64,000 nucleotides of DNA from Epiperipatus broadwayi (taxonomy: Eukaryota; Onychophora; Udeonychophora; Euonychophora; Peripatidae): assembly GCA_028023455.1 (NCBI GenBank), contig JAQFVV010006203.1:7468821-7532820 (forward strand). Reading direction: 5' to 3'. The position numbers and the translations under genes are program-made. Shown one piece after another: positions 36,041 through 44,861 of the stretch. Positions within the stretch are counted from its first letter, which is position 1. Each line of letters begins with the position of its first letter. A model generated the notes under the pieces. It made no database searches. It was not told the DNA's origin and saw nothing but the letters and a program-made list of their open reading frames with translations.

Positions 36041-36609
36041 TGGTGCAAATACGGGAAATGTAATTTAATGCATGACCCCTACATTTTGGAGATCCACAAT
36101 ATACTTATAAAATGATTCAATAATATGCATTCAGCAAGAGCAATCCAAATCCCTCCACTTAAAAGTTTTCTTTTTATATCATTTTGAATTCTTATCATCA
36201 GATTCCAGGATCGATCGATTTTGCCTGGCTTGGCACAGTTCTTATTGGCAATGTTGATTTTTCTCTGTTGACCATGTTTATTTTCATCATTATTGGCCAG
36301 CTTGCTTTAGAGTGGGAACTCAAAATTTTATCACCAATATTTTTTAATTTATCTCTTATCTGACTTTATGCCCAAGGGCCTGTTTGCTATTATGTCATTA
36401 TAGAAAATCATTTCCATTCTAAGATTTAAAAAAAAACTAATTAACAGCTTTTTTTTTTATTCTTTATATTAAACTCAATCTTGTTTTTAGATTTTTAACT
36501 TTAAATAATTCTATAATTAGTTTTATTAATTTAAATAAAATTATTAAATTCTTTTTTTTATGTATATTTCTACTTGAGGGTGATTTTATTTATATTTTTT
36601 TCACTTTTA

Positions 36610-37035
36610 TTTGAAAGTGTTGTAATGGCATATATGTGATGTGATGCACTAAGACTTCTAGAGTCAGGAATCTCTCAGCAACTGTGTCCAGAAGAACCTG
36701 TTACCCACTTTGCCTTCCTTTTCCATTCCCCACTCTAAGTTTCCTCATATCCTGCTCATTTCCACAATATAATCTTTGTCAACTCCATAGCTTTCATATC
36801 TAAATCCCCCTTATCTGTTCCTGAACCCAGCACAAAACCTACTTTCTGTATAATCACTTTGTTTATATTTAGCCTTCCATAACTTCATTATTTGTATCCT
36901 TTCTGCTTTCAAGCATTTACATTGAATCAACAGATGCCTAATATTTTCTATGCCTTCCTTACATAACTTGCACACTAAATCACCCATATTTTTCCATTTA
37001 CATGTATAATCCCTTGTTGCTAAAGATGTACTGTT
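36610..37035 (-). pseudogene. LINE 3' end, same family as 7130-10275
   Basis: The minus strand aligns with 9850-10270 of the plus-strand LINE: 'aaatggaaaaatatgggtga', 'ggcatagaaaat', 'aatgaagtt', 'tataaacaaagtgatta' and 'gctgagagatt' all match. This copy keeps a readable C-terminal zinc-knuckle-like motif, CKLCKEG...RHLLIQC (C-x2-C...H-x4-C, near 36935-36985), as seen at the C-terminus of many LINE ORF2 proteins. Stops follow. It is a 5'-truncated dead insertion. Confidence 0.8.
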
Positions 37036-38629
37036 ACAATATATATATACTGCTCTGGCAGAAATTGGAAATTTTAAAATTTTTTAACAATTTATTTTAA
37101 ATTTGTTATCAAAATATTTCAAATTTCATCTATCCTCTGCTCTGTATTAAAAAACTAAGTAAGTTCCCTAAAATATTTTAGTGTTATATTGCATTGCCAG
37201 TGATTTATATCCAATGTACCAAATTTCAACAAATTCTGTCTACATAAATATATTAAATCTTGATTTTAAAATTTTATTCTAACTTAAATAGCATTTAATA
37301 AAAAAAATCCAGCCCTGAACTGCTTATATGATTTACAAAAGTGGTAGTACAACCTGTTCATTTATCCTGATATAATTTATCTTTAGTATGTAAATTCAAA
37401 GAAACTGGTACATAATTTTAGCATTCAATTTAATTAAAATATAATAAATCAACATTTAATGATAGATGATGGAAATAGTCAATATATTATCACATCTAAT
37501 ATTCCATTATTACACATTTTCAGGCAAACAATAAAATTTTATAGGGATAGTGCAAGCATCTAAAAAAAATTGCAAATTTACATCTGACAACTGAATAGCT
37601 AGCTAGTTTGGCATAAATTAATTGAAAAAAAGCCAGATTGCTTAAAAATTCTCATTTGGGAAAAAAATTCTAGTTCGAACTAAATTTGAATCTAAAAATC
37701 ATGGGCATGGCAAGCAACATATTAATGACTACACTATGAAGCTCTTCACCCATTTAATTTAGTTCTTTTTAAAAAAATATTTATTTTATAATAATTTTTC
37801 TATATGTAAAAAAAAACTTCCAGATTCCAAATAGTATATTGATAAATATTGTGAATGTTACTATTAATGATGAAAGAAAATAAAATTCTATTTATTATAT
37901 ATATTATACTATTATACTTGGTACAGATAGTTTAAGTAGGATCTGAAATATAGCTATTTTAAAAAAAATTAAATTTATGTTATTTTCTAATATGTAATTG
38001 TGATTTTATAGTTAGTATGAGTTTAAAGTTAAAGATAAATTTAGTAATAAAATAAAATAATATATTGTTTAAAAGATAATATTAATTTTTATTTACTATA
38101 TTGAATAAATACTATAACAATATAATAGTTTAATTCTAGTAATAAATATTTTATATAATGTGTTTAAAATAATTATTTTGTTTAAATTATTTAGATAATA
38201 AATAATTTAATATTAGTCTAAAAAGTTCTGAACATGTCACATGATTAAAGATGATTGTGTTGGTGTGTGAGTTTTCAAAGGTTAAGAAAAAAAAACTTTG
38301 ATTTCTAGTTTTGTAATAAAATTGGGTACATTTTAAAAGTTACAAAAAATAAGTCTAAAGATAATGTTTTAAAAAAAGTAACAGTTAAATTTATTATGTT
38401 GTTTACATATAATATTTTGCTTTAAAATTAATATTTTAGAGTCATTAAAATATTTAAATTGTTTTAATAAAGATATTTGATGTTTTAATAAAAGTATTTA
38501 ATATTTATGTGTTAAATAATTTAATATATTTTAAAGATGACTCATAGTTCTAAAATTTATTTTAAAGCTGAAATTAATTTAGTTTATGTAAATGAGCAAG
38601 TGTTTTAAAAGCATAATTAACCAATAAAA
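37036..38629. other. AT-rich stretch without a recognised gene
   Basis: Near 37682-37740 the minus strand shows a weak tRNA-like pair (A-box-like 'tagtgtagtcattaatatg', B-box-like 'tagattcaaattt'), probably an old SINE. The remainder (37750-38560) is almost pure A/T. Confidence 0.5.
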
Positions 38630-38923
38630 TCACTAGATTCAATCAGTATTGAATGAGAGATTCAATCAAGTCTAGACAATGTGCAGTGCAGTGTGTGTTT
38701 GAATTTAATAGTACAGTTTAGTGTGAAATTTTTGTTTCTAATTGTAACAGTAGTAATTTTTATAATTCTTATTATTTCCTATTCAAAGTTTTAAAAAGAT
38801 AATTTAATAATTGTTTTAAAATAATGGTGGAATAAACACCAATAGTTACCTATCAGAAAATTTTACTTAAAGCTTAATTTAAAATTACAATAATTTTTAT
38901 GGAAGATGATAATAGTCATTTAA

Positions 38924-38992
38924 ATGTTAGGACAAAGAGCACCAAATGCCAATGAGAATTTAGCCATAGAACCGGAGGAGACTTTGTGTTAT
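38924..38992 (+). CDS. Possible first coding exon (speculative)
   Basis: An ATG at 38924 opens a 23-codon frame, 'MLGQRAPNANE' then 'PEETLCY'. It ends at a good splice-donor match, TTAT|GTAAGG (38993), and the frame stops at 39027 if unspliced. The coding stretch and the DNA just upstream (38630-38720) are less AT-rich than the flanks. An earlier ATG at 38899 opens an 18-codon upstream frame. No acceptor or second exon was identified in the remaining window, and I do not recognise the peptide. It could be chance. Confidence 0.25.
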
Positions 38993-39027
38993 GTAAGGAC
39001 TTTGATTTTATATAACTAATATACTCA

Positions 39028-41255
39028 AAGTGAATGAACATTTATTTTTAATAACTTTGTCTTGTTATAATAAATCTAATTTTTCAAGGAAATTTAAATT
39101 AACAAATAGGAAAAGAATATTTGTAAAAATCATTCTCATAATGTTATTCAGTTTGAGAGAAGGAAAAGGAAAATTAATATTTTGTATTTAAGTTAAAAGC
39201 TAAATTAGATATCTTTTATGATGTGCAAGAATAACTGTTTTGTTACATGACTGTGAATAGAATATCTTATCTTTAATTTATCTTCAAAGTTTAATTTAAA
39301 TGAAGTTATGCCTAAGAACGATGTGTTTGAAAGAAAAATTTTTAAAAAATGATGGTTTATGCTTTAAAAAATTTATTTACAAAAAAGCCAGTAAACAAAC
39401 TATATGTTTTGAGATGACTTTTTAGTTAAAATAAAGTAACTATAATGCATCTGTTTTAAAGATTTATATTATATCATTTAATTAATGCGTGGATGGTAAA
39501 GCTATCATATTACCTAAAAAAAATAACTAAATGAAGTATATGCATTTTTAAGAATAAAAGTTTTGAATATTTAAAAAAAAAATATCTATCTTTAGTTAAT
39601 GAAATATGGATGTCTGCTGAAAGAATGTAATAAATGGATTAAATATTATATTATACAATATTCTTACTGATGGAAATATAAATATTATATAAGCTATATT
39701 ATCGCGATATATTTGCCATATATAACCATTGGAATGAATATGAAATATATACATAGAAGATATTTTTTGTTATAAAAATGTATCCTTAATTATTGTTTTA
39801 TTGCATGCCTGGATAGATATTCAGATAAAGAACTGAAATAAATATTTATCTTCCCAGGATGACTAATATTTTCCCCAGATTCTGCAGGATTTAAATTTCA
39901 TTATTGATGCTTTTATTTAATGGCACCGGGAAAGAATAATTTTTGTTCAGAACTATCTGCTGGTAACTAGGCAACAGGAGAATTTTGAAAAGCATTGAAC
40001 TTGCAAGTAAAAAAGAGACTTTTTCGTAACTTTGAATTTTTCTCATTATTTTAGTTTAATGCTAATATTTTAAAGTAGTCTTTTAACTAACCTGTTTATT
40101 ATAATGTATTTTTTTCAAATTTAATCTTAAGATAGATTAGTTTTTTTATTAAATAAAAAAAAAAGGATTTTTCAGAAATTAATTTTCTGACAGGAAATTA
40201 ATAATTATTTGTTTGGATGGATGGTCGAATAGAAGCGGATCGCCGTTCATGATTTCAATAATTATTGAGATAACGGGTAATCTGATTTATTATTTATATT
40301 GCATTGTTTGATAATATTTTTAAATGATATATTTTAAAATTATTATTATTATTATTATTATTATAAAAATAATAATAATAATATTATTATTATTGCTTGA
40401 ATATTTAAAAACTGAATGAACCATTTATATAATTATTATCGGATGTATTATAGAAAATGAATGCAAGTGAATGCCTTAAAATATCTATGGATATTTTAAA
40501 ATATTCATTATAAATGCTTGAATATGCATACAGTTTATAACATAGTTGAGTTATTAATATATTATCATTATTAATAGTGTCTGTTAAGATACAGAGAAAT
40601 ATAGAAGTATTGATCTCTAAATTATATAATGTAACAATAAATGAACTGGTGTATAAAATCAATGTATGTCTTATCAAGATCATTTCTGCTTGAAAAAACC
40701 TTTAAAACCATCTTGAAATGAATTTTAGATCTTTGTTGTTTTTTAGAAAAGTGGTTTGGAAATTATTTTGTAATGTGGCTTGTATATTTTACAATGTTAA
40801 TAGAGTTATTCAGTATGTGGAAGATATAGGATGGTTGTCGAGAGAATAATTGTTATGTAAAATCCTGGGTGTTTAGGGATATGTTTGAGAGGATATTATG
40901 TGTGAGTTATATTGTCACAGTTTGAATTTATTAAATATACAGGTAACAAAGAACTGTATAGTATTATTTGATGGACAGTTGCATTCCCTTATAGTCAATA
41001 AGAGCTGAAATAAAGCCATGACATGAATTTTTAGGTTCCTGTTAAATACGGACCTTTCTTTCAGCACTGTATCCATGATGAAGTTTTCTTACTTATTGGA
41101 GTTATTATTGTTACTATTCCATAACCTACACTAATCACTGTCTGTCACCACTGGAATCAAATCATAGAGGATAGTTTTTAAAAGATGGTAAAGTAATAAC
41201 TAAACTGTTAGAAGTTGGTAGTTTATGTGAAGGCAAGATGAGATATAAAAATAAC
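39028..41255. other. AT-rich stretch without a recognised gene
   Basis: Contains the ATT/AAT microsatellite at 40341-40395. The 92-codon minus-strand frame at 40405-40683 has only I/Y/N-rich composition and no domain; it is probably chance. Confidence 0.5.
40341..40395. repeat. ATT/AAT microsatellite, self-complementary
   Basis: (ATT)n runs into a short A-run, then (AAT)n and (ATT)n again, so the tract can fold on itself. Typical replication-slippage repeat. Confidence 0.9.
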
Positions 41256-41268
41256 TTCTATCACAAAT
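41256..41268 (+). repeat. 13-bp direct repeat flanking the hammerhead foldback (left)
   Basis: ttctatcacaaat here is repeated exactly at 42325-42337, directly outside the other end of the inverted-repeat element. This is consistent with a target-site duplication. Confidence 0.8.
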
Positions 41269-41412
41269 CACATGATCACCATCTCTATATTAGCAGATAA
41301 TTGTTGTAAACAAAAGCAAAACTCTCCATACAGTAGTGCCACCCTGTGCCAAACAGAATAATCATTGGATGCCAGAAGGCTTGTGCATAAAATCCTTATC
41401 TAGTGCCTACTC

Positions 41413-41471
41413 ATCCAATATCCCCAGACTAGTTTCTGGCTTGTGGCCATCATCAGTGAGGAGTCTTGGAT
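41413..41471 (-). ncRNA. Type I hammerhead self-cleaving ribozyme, core intact
   Basis: Minus strand. Stem I 5' strand is AUCCAA + UCCUCA (complement of 41457-41471). The core CUGAUGA is the complement of 41450-41456. Stem II is UGGC/GCCA with a 5-base loop (CACAA), then GAAA (complement of 41433-41436). Stem III is a minimal two-pair stem (AC/GU) with loop UA. The cleavage triplet is GUC (complement of 41427-41429), then stem I 3' strand UGGGGA + UUGGAU. Stem I has two perfect or wobble 6-bp halves separated by an internal loop (GAC opposite UA). That is the layout of natural type I hammerheads, whose stem I loop contacts loop II. Cleavage would fall after the C of GUC, between 41427 and 41426. 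Very short stem III is typical of Penelope/retrozyme hammerheads, which often work as dimers. Confidence 0.85.
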
Positions 41472-42164
41472 CTGAGAGCACTGCACCTAGATCTTAAGAT
41501 CTAATGCAACCCTCCAGCAACCACCTTTTAAAACTATGAGAATGAAATTGAAAACATTGTTAATATCTTCAATCTAAGCTCAATAGCTTATATAGTCATA
41601 TGGATCTGAACTCAATTCAGCACCCATACATTTAGGTGTCTTTGGCTCTTATATAACCATAGCCACCACTATCCTATTAGGCAGGATTGGTGTTAAACCA
41701 CTAAACATCACATGATCACCATCTCTATATTAGCACATAATTGTTGTAAACAGGTTTGTTTACAACAATTATGTGCTAATATAGAGATGGTGATCATGTG
41801 ATGTTTAGTGGTTTAACACCAATCCTACCATCTCTATATTAGCACATAATTGTTGTAAACAAACCTTTGTTTATAACAATTATGTGCTAATATAGAGATG
41901 GTGATCATGTGATGTTTAGTGGTTTAACACCAATCCTGCCTAATAGGATAGTGGTGGATATGGTTGTATAAAAGCCAAAGACACCAAAATGTATGGGTGC
42001 TGAATTGAGTTCAGACCCATATGACTACATAAGCTATTGAGCTTAGATTGAAGATATTAACAATGTTTTCAATTTCATTCTCATAGTTTTGTAGTAAAAT
42101 AGAGTTAAAAGGTGGCTGCTGGAGGGTTGCATTAGATCCTAAGATCTAGGTGCAGTGCTCTCAG

Positions 42165-42223
42165 ATCCAAGGCTCCTCACTGGTGATGGCCGCAAGCCAG
42201 AAACTAGTCTGGGGATATTGGAT
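42165..42223 (+). ncRNA. Hammerhead ribozyme copy with a core substitution
   Basis: The mirror copy of the left-arm ribozyme on the plus strand. Stem I halves are AUCCAA/UUGGAU (42165-42170, 42218-42223) and UCCUCA/UGGGGA (42174-42179, 42210-42215). Stem II is UGGC/GCCA with loop CGCAA, followed by GAAA (42200-42203) and GUC (42207-42209). The first core strand reads CUGGUGA (42180-42186), i.e. A6 of the standard core is changed to G. That position is invariant in active hammerheads, so this copy is probably inactive although its stems are preserved. Confidence 0.75.
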
Positions 42224-42324
42224 GAGTAGGCACTGATAGGGATTTTATGCACAAGCCTTCTGGCATCCATTGATTACTCTGTTTGGCACAGGGTGGCACT
42301 ACTGTATGGAGAGTTTTGCCTTTG

Positions 42325-42337
42325 TTCTATCACAAAT
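42325..42337 (+). repeat. 13-bp direct repeat flanking the hammerhead foldback (right)
   Basis: Exact copy of ttctatcacaaat at 41256-41268, immediately after the element's '...gttttgcctttg' end. Confidence 0.8.
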
Positions 42338-42832
42338 GATATTGAAATGTTTAATGCTTGCCATAATATAAAAATAGGAGAGGAATAATTAATATTCCAA
42401 TGAATATTATAAATATTGGAGATCATTAAACTCAAATAAATGCATATTTGAATTGGATTGAGAGTAATGAAACAAGGATTTGAATGTTATGATGAATGTA
42501 AAATATAAAAAAAAAAAAATGAAAAAAAAAAAAATCAAGTAATATAATTTATTAACTCTTTATTTGATCAATTTGTTTATTGGCTGAGTGAGGTAAAACT
42601 CTGAACTTCTAATTGGTCAATTCTGAACTTTTATTTAGTCAATTCACAAACTCTAGTGATAAAAATATATTCATCTTTTAATATTATATTCATCTTAGTT
42701 TCGTTTGCAAAAAGTAAATTAATAATTTGTCAGATTATGAAAGTAAATGAAAGTTTTTTCAAAAATATGTATTCAATAGCGGAAAAATGAAAAAAAAAAT
42801 CGTAGCAAATTACAAGTCATAAACGTCATTAG
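42338..42832. other. AT-rich stretch without a recognised gene
   Basis: A/T homopolymers (42508-42536) and a short duplicated phrase 'tgaacttctaattggtcaat' / 'tgaacttttatttagtcaat' at 42602-42643. No gene. Confidence 0.55.
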
Positions 42833-43235
42833 TGTCCCTCCTCAATTTACGTTATTATAAAAGTTAAGAATTTTTTAGTAAAATCTTAGCATTTTTCTAA
42901 AAATAATTATATTTTCAACATATTTTAACCAAAATACATTATAATATATAAATAAATGCCAGAAAAATATTCTAAAATAATCTTTGTTTGAAAATCAAAT
43001 AAACAGCTTGGGGCAATCTAAACTCTTGACAGGCATATCAAAATTACATATCAAAATTATTGCTATCACTGGTTTCTTTTTCAATTTATGATCGTGTAAA
43101 GTATATAATTTTTTAATAAAACCTTACTACTTTTGTAAAATAACTATATTTTCAGCAGATTTTTTGAAAATAATTTATAATATTTATGAAAAATAATAAA
43201 AAAAACACTCTAAAACATATATTTTCATTTTCAGT
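42833..43235 (+). repeat. Diverged tandem duplication, period about 237 bp
   Basis: The block 42838-42998 (caatttacgttattataaaa ... gaattttttagtaaaatctta ... aaataattatattttca ...) recurs at 43078-43235 (caatttatgatcgtgtaaag ... aattttttaataaaacctta ... aaataactatattttca ...). Both end in a 'ctaaaa..tatttt/catttt' phrase. A related piece lies at 540-660, so this is a dispersed family. No coding potential was recognised. Confidence 0.6.
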
Positions 43236-43283
43236 GGTGAAAAATATTTATCGCCGGTCTCTTTTTAACCAAATAATCATCAG

Positions 43284-43326
43284 CCAATCAGCAACATATT
43301 CAATAAAACTAGAACTGTTCAGAAAA
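43284..43326 (+). repeat. 43-bp fragment of the LINE A/B 3' coding end
   Basis: The sequence 'cagcaacatattcaataaaa' followed by 'ctagaactgttcagaaaa' is identical to 47859-47896 of LINE copy A (and close to 53307-53344 of copy B). It stops abruptly at the beginning of the opposite-strand LINE C, so it marks a rearrangement junction. Confidence 0.75.
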
Positions 43327-44525
43327 TTTTGGAAAAGGAAATTTTTGGAGTCTAGATTTAAAGTGGTAATATATTTGCGGAGTCATGTCTTCCCCAGCAA
43401 TCATTTTTGAATCAAAAATAATAGATGAAGGAGTTAATTTTTTGGGAGTATAACCTAAAGCCCACCGAATATATCCTTTAGACCAGTTATGGGGATTAGC
43501 TAGAAAAATTTTTGCTTTTTTTATAGAGAGATAATCAGCCAGTATGAGTTGGGTTTGCTTGTATTCTTGTTTTAAAAACATTATTGATGTAACTGAAGAA
43601 GGGTCACATGAAGTATTTTTTAGTTTTAAGTGTATTGTATCTAACGTATTAACAAGATTAGTGGGAGAACTATTTTTGGAGGTATAATGTCGAATAGTAG
43701 AAGAGATTATGTTAATAAATGATAGCCAGGCCTCTACTGGGTTTAAAGATAGTATGTCTACCTTCTTAAAATAAATATAAATCTCAGAGAGAACAGCTTC
43801 AGGTGTAGTGGATTTTAAAAGAAGACGAGTAGTTTTATTTAGAGGAAGAATTGGTTGATGTTGCATGTGTATTGCAAGTTCCACATTAAGTGCTAAATGA
43901 TCAGAGAAAGTTACAGGACATAGAGAGGGATTTATTATGAAATGTAGATCTGGTGAATAGAATACAAGGTCTATTAGAGAGGAGTGTTTTTTAGTGTAAA
44001 ATGAAATGGAGTTAGTTGGAAAAAACCTTCAGCACTCATGAGATTTTTATTAATCAAATGAAGGTATTTTAATGTAAAATTCTTATAAGACATGTTAAAA
44101 TCACCCATGATTATAGTTGGGTAAGAATTTGTAGCTAATATTAAATTTATTTTATTTATTAATTGGTGAATTAACACTGGCTGATTATATAAATAGAATG
44201 TTATTAAATTCACTGTAAAAGAAGAATGATAAAGAATAATTATACTCATATGCTGATCTAAGTACAAAATTTTAAAAGTTTGAAAAGGAGAACAATGATG
44301 GATGAGAATCCCTACCCCAGCAGCAGCAATATCAGATGTTGAAAATTTACTGTATCCAAATTTACTAAGGTAGAGTTCAGGATTAAATGCTGAATGTACT
44401 GAGCATTTTGTATCTGTAAATAAAAGGATATGGGGTGAGAATTGCCTTATCCAATTACTAATAGCATATATTCGCTGGGTAGAGTTAATACCCCTTACAT
44501 TGACTGCTGTAATAGAAAGACCCAT
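43309..44525 (-). pseudogene. LINE copy C: endonuclease and linker of a divergent Tx1/L1-like element
   Basis: Minus strand, from the ATG at 44525. The AP-type endonuclease has 'VNVRGINS', 'HILLFTDTK' (usual ETK), 'VGILIHH' and 'IIMGDFNMSY', then, after a one-base frame change near 43974-43980, 'SLIDLVFYSP' and 'FSDHLAL' (the SDH catalytic block). The linker region follows to 43327 (WSKGYIRWALGYTPKKL). The last few codons run into the 43284-43326 fragment by chance. The domain order and several blocks (GDFNM, LMSAEGF, RWALGY) match LINE copies A and B, but the protein is strongly diverged, so it is a separate subfamily. RT is absent and the element is truncated. Confidence 0.85.
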
Positions 44526-44861
44526 ATTATCAATTATATAAAATGGTGGGAGAAAGATATTTTATAGTTTATTGTATAATGAATGGGACTACTAATATTA
44601 GTAAAAGTATAATAGGAATGTGTTAAATAGAAAAGAAAAATTATAATAATACACCACTGTGAAAACAATGAACTTACCCTTGCAAGTGAAGTTCTATTGA
44701 GTTTGTTGTGCATATTTTTGTTCATAAACATGATAATTATTTTCACATTTGGAATTAAATCCAAAAAATTGTCCTGGTTTGAAAGTCTATATGTGTTATT
44801 TATGCAACTCATCTTGATAGTCTATTTTTAATGGTGCTTCAAAGTTTGTCTCTGTATTTTG
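44526..44861. other. Junction between LINE C and LINE A
   Basis: A 92-codon minus-strand frame (44534-44812) lies upstream of LINE C's endonuclease and may be the tail of its ORF1 or leader; it shows no domain. LINE A homology begins around 44862, so the two elements sit back to back (divergent orientation). Confidence 0.45.

Larger units (their letters stand above)
41269..42324. mobile_element. Foldback element carrying a hammerhead ribozyme in each arm
   Basis: The arms (41310-41750 and about 41868-42324) are near-perfect reverse complements over about 440 bases. Between them are alternating inverted copies of the 48-base end segment (tttacaacaattatgtgcta... to ...gatcatgtgat). In the left arm the string ttgttgtaaac recurs at 41301 and 41741, exactly 440 bases apart. 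The arm thus contains one full unit plus the start of the next, as expected from a tandem or circular template. Each unit has an A-box-like 'tttagtggtttaacacc' and, near its far end, a hammerhead motif. No protein is encoded. Hammerheads of this layout are known from Penelope-like terminal repeats and small circular-RNA 'retrozymes'. Membership in either group is inference. Confidence 0.85.

Noticed and set aside
40405-40683. 92-codon minus-strand frame.
   Set aside because: Composition (I, Y, N, S) is what AT-rich DNA gives by chance; no motif and no signals of a gene.
43186-43410. 74-codon plus-strand open frame.
   Set aside because: It spans the junction between a LINE A fragment and the reverse strand of LINE C, so it is a fusion by rearrangement, not a gene.
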